A DNA stretch of 17,269 nt. Source: CAYLNH01 sp964384625. Lineage in GTDB: Bacteria > Verrucomicrobiota > Lentisphaeria > JABSQK01. Each line of letters begins with the position of its first letter. The stretch's first letter is position 1. Where the stretch lies: NCBI GenBank assembly GCA_964384625.1, contig CAYLNH010000146.1, forward strand, positions 1 to 17,269. Reading direction: 5' to 3'. The translations under genes were made by a program, and so were the position numbers. The notes beneath the pieces are model-generated. The model was not told where the DNA came from, searched no databases, and worked only from the letters and a program-made list of their open reading frames with translations. Shown piece by piece: positions 1 to 7,573 of the stretch.

Positions 1-30
1 CCGCTTTGGCCGGCGCGCCGGCCAAAGCGG
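1..30. repeat. perfect 30-bp palindrome
   Basis: Bases 1-15 are the exact reverse complement of bases 16-30, with no spacer, and the centre is GGCGCGCC. As RNA it would fold into a very stable hairpin with a four-base loop. It ends only four bases before the repeated element at 35. It may be the terminator hairpin of a gene left of the window or a boundary of the repeated element. No T-run follows it on the plus strand, and the left flank is not visible, so the palindrome could be longer. Confidence 0.75.
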
Positions 31-34
31 CGGG

Positions 35-146
35 AAAACGGGAACTGGAGGTGGCCGTCTGGTGTAGGTGACCGATCCTGAAACTCCGCACCGCAAGGGT
101 GCGGGATCTCTATGCGGACCGCGAAGGGCAGTAAACGAGGGCTTAC
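35..146 (+). ncRNA. repeated structured-RNA-like element, copy 1
   Basis: This 112-nt stretch aligns without any gap to 15181-15292, at about 83% identity by hand count. The block 59-81 is identical and 59-110 differs at only three sites. A 7-bp hairpin, CCGCACC (86-92) with GGTGCGG (98-104), is identical in both copies. Two of the three core differences fall in its five-base loop (GCAAG against GTAAA), as expected for a folded RNA. GATC at 74-77 can also pair with GATC at 105-108 to extend the arm. No convincing reading frame runs through it. It lies upstream of ilvC, but a promoter-like sequence sits between them, so it need not be an ilvC leader. The strand is assumed. The family was not recognised; Acido-Lenti-1, a known RNA motif of Acidobacteria and Lentisphaerae, is one candidate to test. 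Confidence 0.55.
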
Positions 147-165
147 ATCTTCAGGCCGACGGACC

Positions 166-193
166 TTGCATTCGGAAGGCCCCCCTCTATAGT
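166..193 (+). promoter_or_regulatory. putative sigma70 promoter for ilvC
   Basis: TTGCAT (166-171) and TATAGT (188-193) are separated by 16 bases, a good match to a housekeeping promoter. Transcription would start near 200 and give a leader of about 100 nt before ilvC. A short bulged hairpin around 160-182 overlaps the -35 region. The rest of the leader (194-288) shows no clear attenuator or leader peptide. Confidence 0.45.
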
Positions 194-300
194 TCCCCTC
201 TGCTCTGCCGTTTGCGGGGTCGGCGTACCTGATTTTCATCCCTTCGCGACCCTCGAACGACGCCGTTTTGAATGAGCATAAACCACACAAGGAGACAATC

Positions 301-1401
301 ATGGCAACGATTGATTTCGGCGGAGTCAAAGAAGAAGTCGTCACCCGCGAAGAGTTCCCCGTCAGCAAGGCACTCGAAGTTCTGCAGGACGAGACCATCG
401 CCGTCATCGGTTACGGCGTTCAGGGGCCGGCCCAGGCCCTGAATATGAAGGACAACGGCTTCAACGTGATCATCGGCCAGTCCAAGAAGTTCCAGAAAGA
501 CTGGGACCGCGCCGTTGCCGACGGCTGGGTGCCGGGCGAGACCCTGTTCGACATCGACGAGGCCGCCAAACGCGGCACCATCATTCAGATGCTGGTGTCC
601 GACGCCGCGCAGAAGGCCATCTGGCCGACGATCAAGGAGTGCCTGGACGAGGGCGACGCCCTGTATTTCTCTCATGGTTTCTCCATTGTCTACAAAGACC
701 AGACGGGCGTTATCCCGCCGGCGAACGTGGACGTGATTCTGGTTGCCCCGAAGGGGTCCGGCCTGAATGTGCGCCGCAATTTCCTGTCGGGCGCGGGCAT
801 CAACAGCAGTTTCGGCGTGGCCCAGGACTACACGGGCCGGGCGCGCGAGCGGACGATCGCCATCGGCATCGGCGTCGGCTCCGGCTATCTCTTCCCGACG
901 ACGTTCGAGAACGAGGTCTACAGTGACCTGACCGGTGAGCGCGGCATTCTGATGGGCGCCCTGGCCGGGGTCATGGAAGCCCAGTACGACGTCTTGCGCG
1001 AGAACGGCCACAGCCCGTCGGAAGCCTTCAACGAAACCGTTGAGGAGTTGACGCAGAGCCTGATTCGTCTGGTTGACGAGAACGGCATGGATTGGATGTA
1101 CGCCAACTGTTCGGCGACCGCCCAGCGCGGGGCGCTCGACTGGAAACCGAAATTCAAGGAAGCCACGCTGCCGGTCTTCAAAGACCTGTACGACCGCGTC
1201 CGCAGCGGCGCCGAGACCAGGCGGGTCATCGAAAGCTGCGGCGCTGCAGACTACCAGGAGCAGCTGGGCAAGGAATTGGCCGCCATCCGTGACTCGGAAA
1301 TGTGGCAGGCCGGCAAAGCCACGCGTGAACTCCGGCCGACGGAAGCGGCCAAGGAGATCACGGCCGACACCAAGGGCGTCGGCGGTCGCGGCGAAAACTA
1401 G
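301..1401 (+). CDS. ilvC: ketol-acid reductoisomerase (NADP+), class I
   Basis: It catalyses the Mg-dependent alkyl migration and NADPH reduction of 2-acetolactate and 2-aceto-2-hydroxybutyrate, the second common step of valine, leucine and isoleucine synthesis, in the cytoplasm. The 366-residue product has an N-terminal Rossmann domain with GYGVQGPAQA (residues 38-47) and the SHGF segment with His125. The C-terminal knotted domain has metal ligands D209 and E213 in YSDLTGERG, and E245 and E249 in FNETVEEL, with the class I spacing. The characteristic NGMDWMYANCSATAQRGA follows. The start at 301 is chosen because AAGGAG lies at 289-294, six bases upstream; the in-frame ATG at 268 has no such site. 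The gene appears monocistronic, with its own promoter-like sequence and a strong terminator; no ilvB, ilvN or leu gene is in view. Confidence 0.97.
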   Translation: MATIDFGGVKEEVVTREEFPVSKALEVLQDETIAVIGYGVQGPAQALNMKDNGFNVIIGQSKKFQKDWDRAVADGWVPGETLFDIDEAAKRGTIIQMLVSDAAQKAIWPTIKECLDEGDALYFSHGFSIVYKDQTGVIPPANVDVILVAPKGSGLNVRRNFLSGAGINSSFGVAQDYTGRARERTIAIGIGVGSGYLFPTTFENEVYSDLTGERGILMGALAGVMEAQYDVLRENGHSPSEAFNETVEELTQSLIRLVDENGMDWMYANCSATAQRGALDWKPKFKEATLPVFKDLYDRVRSGAETRRVIESCGAADYQEQLGKELAAIRDSEMWQAGKATRELRPTEAAKEITADTKGVGGRGEN

Positions 1402-1427
1402 ATTGCGCGTTACAATGCAGGAGGAAG

Positions 1428-1462
1428 GCGCCCGGGTTTAGCGGCCCGGGCGTCTTTATTTT
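1428..1462 (+). terminator. intrinsic terminator of ilvC
   Basis: CGCCCGGG (1429-1436) and CCCGGGCG (1445-1452) form an 8-bp GC stem with an 8-base loop, followed at once by TCTTTATTTT. It lies 27 bases past the ilvC stop, a textbook rho-independent terminator. Confidence 0.9.
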
Positions 1463-1597
1463 GCGACGCCGCCCGGGCGGATCGCTTGGACCGGCAACTG
1501 AGCTCGGGCCCAGCAGAATGCCCGCCGACTGTGCTGCCCTTGCGAAGCGCGAATGGTGCTGCGTCAGTGGCGCCTTACCGCGAATGAGTCTGCCCTA

Positions 1598-1627
1598 TTG
1601 ACATACCCCCCTGCCGGAAACCATAGT
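1598..1627 (+). promoter_or_regulatory. sigma70 promoter for the DUF2279-like gene
   Basis: A consensus TTGACA (1598-1603) is followed after 18 bases by CATAGT (1622-1627, four of six consensus bases). The predicted start near 1634 leaves a leader of about 44 nt before the ATG at 1678. It lies in the otherwise featureless gap after the ilvC terminator. Confidence 0.6.
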
Positions 1628-1677
1628 ACTTGCGTCGTCGATGGGCTGAATGATTCGGGTCGATGCCGAGGAGAGTC

Positions 1678-2670
1678 ATGCGTTGTTGTCTGATCTTTAC
1701 AATCTGCGGCCTGGTACTCGCCGGTTACGCCCGCGAGTCCAATCGTCTGGCGGCCTTCCCATACCCGGATTCGCCGTCGGCCGGCGTGCCGACGCCTGGT
1801 CGACTGGATACGATTGCCCGCGGGACAGATGAACTCGACCGCTTTGAATTGATGCAGGCCGGCGACCGCGATCTTCTCGACCCTGCCGCCGCCGATCCGG
1901 ATGACCCGGACGCCGGCACGATCACCGCGGCGGAACGCAACCGAACGGTGCTCTGGACCACCGGCATCGGCGTGGCCGGTATCACCGTCTGGGGCATCAT
2001 CAACTGGGACTACTTCTCCGCCCGACCGCACGCTGCCGATGAAGGCTGGTTCGGTTACAACCGCAAGCATGGTGGTGCCGACAAGCTCGGGCATGCCTAT
2101 ACCAGCTACCTGGCCACTCACATCTTTGCCGCGCTCTACGAGCGGGCGCATTTTTCCAAACACGATGCCGCCGTCTACGGCACCCTGACTTCATTCATCA
2201 TCATGGGCTACATGGAATTCGGCGATTCCTTCAGCGAGGGCCACGGGTTCTCGATCGAAGACTTTATCGTCAATACCGTCGGCTGCGCTCTGGGCTACGT
2301 GACCTGGCGCTATCCCAATCTGCGGCGCAAGATCGACTTCCGCTGGGAGTACGGCTTCCATCCCTACGACCTCGATGTCGTGACGGATTACGAGAACTCG
2401 AAGTTCCTGCTGGCCATCCGGCTGAACGGCTGGGACTGCTTCCAGGACAGCGTCCTTCGTCACCTCGAGTTCCATGTCGGCTACTACACCCGCGGCTACG
2501 GCGATGACGACGATGATGAGACCGACCGTGAACGCACCTTCTACCTGGGCATCGGCATCAACATCACCGATTTTCTCCGCCGTCGCGGCCACAAGAAGAC
2601 GGCGACCTTCTTCAACTACTACCAGTTGCCGTACACCTACTACCCGTACGAATGGAGTTACGACGACTGA
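1678..2670 (+). CDS. DUF2279 / YfiM-like envelope protein
   Basis: A 330-residue predicted envelope protein of unknown function. An N-terminal hydrophobic signal (residues 1-16) leads into an acidic, Pro/Asp-rich linker (about 30-80) and a hydrophobic segment (about 91-109). The DUF2279 signature follows: GGADKLGHAYTSY (132-144), then YMEFGDSFSEGHGFSIED (178-195) and a small-residue helix ending in a conserved GY. Conserved His, Glu and Asp residues in these helices are typical of the family, whose biochemical role is not established. The last 120 residues alternate polar and aromatic residues, suggesting beta strands, and include a DDDDDE run. The start at 1678 has GAGGAG four bases upstream; the ATG at 1663 lies upstream of that site and is less likely. 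It is probably transcribed alone from the promoter at 1598. Confidence 0.8.
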   Translation: MRCCLIFTICGLVLAGYARESNRLAAFPYPDSPSAGVPTPGRLDTIARGTDELDRFELMQAGDRDLLDPAAADPDDPDAGTITAAERNRTVLWTTGIGVAGITVWGIINWDYFSARPHAADEGWFGYNRKHGGADKLGHAYTSYLATHIFAALYERAHFSKHDAAVYGTLTSFIIMGYMEFGDSFSEGHGFSIEDFIVNTVGCALGYVTWRYPNLRRKIDFRWEYGFHPYDLDVVTDYENSKFLLAIRLNGWDCFQDSVLRHLEFHVGYYTRGYGDDDDDETDRERTFYLGIGINITDFLRRRGHKKTATFFNYYQLPYTYYPYEWSYDD

Positions 2671-2886
2671 GCGGAGTGTTGTCACGCCAGGCGTATCCAG
2701 GCCCTCGCGGGGGCTGCTTGCCTGTCGGCGATACGGGATTCGTCGAGCCCTTACCCGACATGTTCCCCGGTCGCCGATGAATATTGCAGTACAGCGCAAC
2801 GTCAAGTAGGTTGAGAACGACGGTTTCGGGAGAAGCGCCGGCGGGTGAAGCCGCTGTTTTGAATCTGTATTCGAGGAGACCCGACC

Positions 2887-4731
2887 ATGCAGGTCCGTCA
2901 ATGCCTGACCATAACCGTCGCCGGCGCGGCGCTGCTGCTTATCTGCGGTTGTGCGCCATCCGTCAGTTCGCTCACAAAGATGCGTCTGGTCCAGGGCGAG
3001 CAATCCGCCTACAGGCAGCAGGGAAAACTGCTGAAGGCCTTCGCCGACGGCGAGAAGCCGGCCCTCTGGCGCGTGGAAGCCATGACCACCATGACCCACC
3101 TGGACCGCAAGTTTCAACATCACCAGACCGCCCCGGAACTGCGGCGCCAACTGGTGCGCGAACTGCGGGCGGAATTTGACAAGCCCAGGCTCAAGGACCC
3201 CCGACCGACCGACCTCCTGCAGGTCCGCGCCTGGAGCGTCTACAGCCTGAGTCGCCTCGACGCGCCCGCGCCCGAGACACTCGCGTTCTTCCTCCGCCTG
3301 TTCGAGACGCAGACAAAAACCAGCGATCCCGAACTGGCGGTCACCGCCGCCGCGGGCAACGGCCTGCTGAAACAGCCGGACCGCATCTGGCGCCACGCCG
3401 ATTACCGGCGCCGCATCCTGACCCGGGCGGCCAAACTCAAGAGCTCCATGTTCGACTGGTCCGGCCAGGGCTATGTCCGCGACGTCTGGAACATGATCCT
3501 GCTGATCCAGTCGCGGCACCTCGGCCTGGCGGATATCGTCGAGCTGCTTGCCGCCGAACGCGTGGACCGCGACAACGCCCGCCTGCTGGAAGTGCTGCAA
3601 TGGGATCACGCCGCTTTGACCGCCGACGCCGCGGCCACTGCCGCGGTCCGCCGGGAGAACATCCGGCACCTGCTGTTTTTCAGTCGCGACCCGGACTTCG
3701 CTGTTCGCCAACGAGCCCGGGCGGTGTTGCTGATCCACGCCCCGCGCGCCTTTTTGATTGATCTTGAACAGCGCCTGGCAGCGACGCGAATCCCGGCTGA
3801 CTACGAGTATGAACACGGCGTCCAACTCGTCAGCAAACTCGACGCCGCCGAGATTGATGATCCCGCCTGCAAGAAGGCCCGGGCCGGAGTGCTCGCCCGG
3901 TTTTCACAGGATCTGGAGCGCCATCCGAAGGACCTGCGCGAAGCTGCCTACGGCCGGTTGCTGCAAACCGATCGCCGGTTCCTGGCCCGGCATCTGCTCG
4001 AGTGGAACGAGAAGATCCGGGAGGAAGACCTCGAATTGAACCTGCAGCACCTGCGCTACCTCTGGCTGGTGCAGGACGGTGATGACGGCAAGCCGTTCCG
4101 GCCGGCCGCCCGCAAAGCCGTGGCCGCATGGGTCGGGAAACCGATGAAAGCCGTACGTCAGGTGGTGATCGCTTACCTGATCGACACCGATCCGACATTG
4201 CTGGCAACGGCCCTCGCGCCCGTGCTCCGGAACGCCGCCGACGAGAAGCCGGAAGCCTTGGTCTACCTGGTCGACGCCTATCTTGCGGCGCTCGCCGGGA
4301 TCGAAAATCTGGAGCTCGACCAGTCCAGCCGCAAAGCCCTGCAGGCGGCACTGGCCGCCCACAACGTCGAGGTCCAGAAACGCATTGCCGCCTTTCTGCG
4401 GACCCGCGAGCCGGACGCGTTCGTGGCCATGCAGGCGACGATTCTGGCGCAGTCAACGGCAAAGAAGCGCGACCCGCGGCTGCGGCAATTCGCGTTGCTC
4501 GGCGACATGGCCTGGGCCGCTCGCAAGCAGTTGAAACCGAATACGGTGAAGACCACCCACGCTGCCCTGCTGAACGGGCTTGATCCCAAGGACGAAGAAC
4601 TCAGCCTGCTGTGTACACGCCATCTGCGCCAGCTCGGCGGTGCGATCCCGGAGAAAACGTTGAAGACCATGCCGCGCGCCGTCCGGGTGCTTGCCGGGAT
4701 CGGCCGGGATGCGCCGGGGGGTGCCCAATGA
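2887..4731 (+). CDS. alpha-solenoid (HEAT-like) lipoprotein
   Basis: A 614-residue protein with a lipoprotein signal: hydrophobic segment 7-19 and lipobox ICGC, so Cys22 would be lipidated. The +2 residue is Ala, which fits outer-membrane sorting by the proteobacterial rule. The rest is almost all amphipathic helices with many Arg, Leu and Ala residues, in paired-helix blocks such as NAADEKPEALVYLVDAYLAA, consistent with a degenerate HEAT/ARM-type solenoid. No catalytic motif is visible and the family was not recognised. GAGGAG at 2873-2878 supports the start. Its stop overlaps the start of the next lipoprotein gene (ATGA at 4728-4731), so the two are almost certainly one operon and translationally coupled. 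A protein-binding scaffold at the envelope is the likeliest role, by inference. Confidence 0.8.
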   Translation: MQVRQCLTITVAGAALLLICGCAPSVSSLTKMRLVQGEQSAYRQQGKLLKAFADGEKPALWRVEAMTTMTHLDRKFQHHQTAPELRRQLVRELRAEFDKPRLKDPRPTDLLQVRAWSVYSLSRLDAPAPETLAFFLRLFETQTKTSDPELAVTAAAGNGLLKQPDRIWRHADYRRRILTRAAKLKSSMFDWSGQGYVRDVWNMILLIQSRHLGLADIVELLAAERVDRDNARLLEVLQWDHAALTADAAATAAVRRENIRHLLFFSRDPDFAVRQRARAVLLIHAPRAFLIDLEQRLAATRIPADYEYEHGVQLVSKLDAAEIDDPACKKARAGVLARFSQDLERHPKDLREAAYGRLLQTDRRFLARHLLEWNEKIREEDLELNLQHLRYLWLVQDGDDGKPFRPAARKAVAAWVGKPMKAVRQVVIAYLIDTDPTLLATALAPVLRNAADEKPEALVYLVDAYLAALAGIENLELDQSSRKALQAALAAHNVEVQKRIAAFLRTREPDAFVAMQATILAQSTAKKRDPRLRQFALLGDMAWAARKQLKPNTVKTTHAALLNGLDPKDEELSLLCTRHLRQLGGAIPEKTLKTMPRAVRVLAGIGRDAPGGAQ

Positions 4732-6500
4732 AAACCGTGATCACCAGCATCATGCTCCTTCTGATCGTCGTGATGACCGGCTGCAAGACGCCGCAGTCCT
4801 TGCCGCGAATGCGCTTCGATGACTTGCCGCCGGTCAACGTAGATGCCGCGCAGAATCGCGAAATCCCCGTGCCGAAGGATGTATTTGACGCCAGGCTGCC
4901 GACGCGGTACGGCGACCTGCCGACGCCGCGGACGTTCAAGTCGGCAACCATTGAAGTGGCCCCGGTCGAGGGCCCCGAGCCGCAGGCCATTGTCGCGTTC
5001 GACGTTGTCCGATCCAATCCCGCCCGGTTGTCGCCGTACAAACGGGATGCCACCGAGTTGATTACCCGCTGCGTCGCCGTCACCCGAGACGGACGCTATC
5101 TGTACACCCGGCGGCTGGGCCGGTTTCCGGAGCCGGCGATCTTCAAAGCCTATCTTGAGACGAAGCTGTTCGAATTCTCCTCGCCCAACGGCACGTTCCT
5201 CCGGAACGGCCGGCTGCAGACCGTCGTGAATGATCCGCTGAACGTGGTCAATGCCGGGTTCCGCGCCCGCATCCGACTCAAGGGCACGGCGCTCCAGGAG
5301 GACCTTGTGGTCATCCCGACGTTTACCGGGTTCGGTGTCGTCCGGCTGGATGCGCCGTCCGGCGCGGCGGGTCGCGACGGCCGGGCCGGCGCGGCCGGCG
5401 CCGCCGGTTTCGACGGGCCCGATGGCGTGGACGGGCGGGACGGCGGCGAGTGGGATCGTCACCGGCATTGGCGGCACCATCGCCATCGCCGCGGCGGCAA
5501 CGGGGCCAACGGCACCAACGGCGGCAACGGCGGCGACGGCGCCGACGGCGCCGACGGCGCGGCCGGTACAGCCGGCGGCGACGGCGCGGCCGGCGGCCAA
5601 CTGGAAATCACGGTGTCCACCATCAAGAGCCGGTTCTACAAAGATCCGGTGTTCCTGTATGAATTCCGCCATTCCTCCGGCAAACGTCGGAACCTGATCA
5701 CGTTCCCCAACGACAACGTTAAAGTCTCCGTCCGCGGCGGTCACGGTGGGCGCGGCGGCGACGGCGGCGCCGGCGGTGCGGGCGGCGACGGCGGCAGCGG
5801 GGGCGACGGCGGCGACGGCGGCGACGGCGGGCGTGGCCCGTATGGGGTGCGCGGTCAGGACGGCGCCGACGGCCGTGATGCCACCAAAACCAGTGCCGGG
5901 CAGGACGGGCAGGATGGGCAGGACGGCGGCGACGGCGGCGACGGCGGCGACGGCGGCCACGGCGGCAGCGGCGGTGACGGCGGCAGCGGCGGCAGCGGCG
6001 GTGACGGCGGCGACGGCGGCAACGGCGGCAACGGCGGCAACGGCGCCGATGTTGTCGTAAAACTGAAGGACCCGGAACTCCTTGACCACACCAGGCGGTC
6101 GCTGGCCATCAAGGTTGACGGCGGTCGCGGCGGTGCGGCCGGCCAGGGCGGCGTGTCGGGTCGCGGCGGCCGCGGCGGGGCGGCCGGCGCCGCCGGCAAC
6201 GGCGGCCTCGGCGGTCGCGGCGGTACCTATGGCCGCGGCGGTGACGGCGGCAAAGGCGGCAAGTCCTACTCCTGGACGGAAAAGGTGGCGGTTGAACAGC
6301 CGGACGGCAGCATTGTCTACGTCGACAAAACACGCACGCAACCCGGCGGTAAACCCGGCCGCGACGGTCGTCGCGGCAGTCTCGGCCGCGAAGGCACGAC
6401 CGGCGGTGTTGGGGCTGCCGGCCAGGACGGCCGCTCCGGCGACGACGGCAAGCCCGGCGCCAACGGCAAAGCCGGTTCCGTGAAATTCGTCACCGAATAG
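4728..6500 (+). CDS. glycine-repeat (collagen-like / Gly-Gly-X) lipoprotein
   Basis: The 590-residue product starts with a lipoprotein signal (residues 1-18, lipobox MTGC, Cys19). A globular region with beta-strand character follows (about 20-211), ending in LVVIPTFTGFGVVRL. Four glycine-repeat blocks then alternate with short strand-rich inserts. Block 1 (212-290) is collagen-like Gly-X-Y and is broken by a His/Arg-rich segment (241-255). Block 2 (337-439) and block 3 (465-511) are mostly Gly-Gly-X with Asp, Ala, Ser, Arg or Asn. Block 4 (540-583) is Gly-X-Y again. The inserts at 291-336, 441-463 and 512-538 each contain alternating hydrophobic strands. Proline is scarce, so a classic collagen triple helix is less likely for blocks 2 and 3 than a polyglycine-II bundle. 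The start is the ATG overlapping the upstream stop. It is likely surface-exposed; the function is not known. Confidence 0.85.
   Translation: MKTVITSIMLLLIVVMTGCKTPQSLPRMRFDDLPPVNVDAAQNREIPVPKDVFDARLPTRYGDLPTPRTFKSATIEVAPVEGPEPQAIVAFDVVRSNPARLSPYKRDATELITRCVAVTRDGRYLYTRRLGRFPEPAIFKAYLETKLFEFSSPNGTFLRNGRLQTVVNDPLNVVNAGFRARIRLKGTALQEDLVVIPTFTGFGVVRLDAPSGAAGRDGRAGAAGAAGFDGPDGVDGRDGGEWDRHRHWRHHRHRRGGNGANGTNGGNGGDGADGADGAAGTAGGDGAAGGQLEITVSTIKSRFYKDPVFLYEFRHSSGKRRNLITFPNDNVKVSVRGGHGGRGGDGGAGGAGGDGGSGGDGGDGGDGGRGPYGVRGQDGADGRDATKTSAGQDGQDGQDGGDGGDGGDGGHGGSGGDGGSGGSGGDGGDGGNGGNGGNGADVVVKLKDPELLDHTRRSLAIKVDGGRGGAAGQGGVSGRGGRGGAAGAAGNGGLGGRGGTYGRGGDGGKGGKSYSWTEKVAVEQPDGSIVYVDKTRTQPGGKPGRDGRRGSLGREGTTGGVGAAGQDGRSGDDGKPGANGKAGSVKFVTE
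5736..6044 (+). repeat. Gly-Gly-X coding repeat with 9-bp tandem units
   Basis: This stretch encodes block 2 of the glycine-repeat lipoprotein. Much of it is near-repeats of GACGGCGGC, with four perfect tandem copies at 5922-5957. Shorter runs occur around 5803-5829, and 6003-6038 has two GACGGCGGC plus two AACGGCGGC units. Units of nine bases keep frame, so slippage would change block length without breaking the gene. Because codons are GC-only, antisense frames lack stops here. Confidence 0.85.
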
Positions 6501-6631
6501 TTCGCCGGAGATGACGCGACGGTGATGCCGGCAGACATGCGCCCGGATTGACGCTGAGCGGGAGTATCAAGCCCCGCGGCGTGCTGCCTCCCCTGCTCCG
6601 GTACGCGGCTCGGCAGACCGGTTTGCCGCGG

Positions 6632-7573
6632 TCACGCACCGGCAGCGCCGCCCTTCGTCGGCACCGCGTGAGACCGACGGTACGTACGCGGACTCTGGCC
6701 GGTCTTCTTGGTGAAGACCCGGGAGAAATAACTCGGGTCGCGATAGCCGCAGGCCGCGGCCACTTCCGAGATGTTCATCGTTGTGCCCTGCAGCAGATGC
6801 ACCGCCAGTTGAAGACGCTCGTCGTTGATGAACTGCGTCAACATCTGCCCGGTCTCCACGCGGAACAGATGCGACAGGTAGTCCGCCGAGCACGGTATCT
6901 TGCTCGCCAGCCATTTCACACTGAGGTCCAGGTTGGCCAGATTCTGCAGGGCCAACTGCCGCGCCTGCGCCACCAGCGGCGAGTACACCGGTTCCGGTCG
7001 CTCGTAGTTGCTGACGGCGTCCCGCAGCAGTCCCAGATGGGTCAGCATCAACCCTTGGATCGCCGGATGCCGGGGTGTGCAGCCGGCGTCGAAGTAAGCG
7101 GCTGCTTCGTTGAGATAGCCGTAGAGCCGACCGCCGTTCTTCACCGGGACAAACGCCCGCTGCACCACCCCGATCCGATCCGGTTGGCCGTTGTCCGTCC
7201 CGTCCAGAGCCGCGTGAAACGTGAAGCCGCGGTCCTCGTACATGAACACCAGATTACAGAACGGCTGACGGTCCGACCCGTTCCGTTCGCGATGCGGCAC
7301 GCCGCGGGGCGTCAGCACCACCTTGCCGGCCCGCGCCTGGACCACGTCCTCGGGCAGGGCCAACTGGGTCACCCCCGCAACCTGGATCACCAATTCGGGA
7401 CGCGGATGAAAGTGCATCTCCTCCACAGACCGGAACGGATGCTCCGTGGCCGCGACTTTCAACAGAAATCGCCCGTCCCGCAACCGCGAGATCTGGTGGG
7501 TCAACGCCGCTACCGTCAATTGCCACAGGCCGGCAGGCGTTCTGGCTAAGGCCGTACACTGACTGGGGTTCAT
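6632..7573 (-). CDS. AraC-family transcriptional regulator with cupin sensor
   Basis: A 313-residue cytoplasmic regulator. The N-terminal half (about 15-130) has the AraC-type cupin pattern, including FHPRPELVIQVAG and TPRGVPHRE. It probably binds a small ligand, often a sugar in this family. The C-terminal AraC/XylS DNA-binding domain has two helix-turn-helix units: one around VKWLASKIPCSADYLSHLF and one in the family signature ISEVAAACGYRDPSYFSRVF, followed by KKTGQSPRTYRR. An AAGGAT ribosome site lies about ten bases before the start and overlaps the inverted repeat at 7586-7598. The gene is divergent from the Gfo/Idh/MocA oxidoreductase, an arrangement that suggests it regulates that gene, itself or both. 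The ligand cannot be told from sequence. Confidence 0.92.
   Translation of the reverse strand: MNPSQCTALARTPAGLWQLTVAALTHQISRLRDGRFLLKVAATEHPFRSVEEMHFHPRPELVIQVAGVTQLALPEDVVQARAGKVVLTPRGVPHRERNGSDRQPFCNLVFMYEDRGFTFHAALDGTDNGQPDRIGVVQRAFVPVKNGGRLYGYLNEAAAYFDAGCTPRHPAIQGLMLTHLGLLRDAVSNYERPEPVYSPLVAQARQLALQNLANLDLSVKWLASKIPCSADYLSHLFRVETGQMLTQFINDERLQLAVHLLQGTTMNISEVAAACGYRDPSYFSRVFTKKTGQSPRTYRRSHAVPTKGGAAGA

Noticed and set aside
2191..3825. 544-codon minus-strand open frame
   Set aside because: It runs antisense to the DUF2279-like gene and the solenoid lipoprotein; no domain is visible and the plus-strand genes have signal peptides and ribosome sites.
5736..6044. A CRISPR array or other non-coding repeat array
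   Set aside because: The repeats are 9 bp, in frame and spacer-free, and encode glycine repeats.
4278..6341. 687-codon minus-strand open frame across the glycine-repeat gene
   Set aside because: It is the mirror of GC-only glycine codons, giving long Ala/Val/Thr runs; the plus-strand product has a lipobox, a coupled start and ordered domains.
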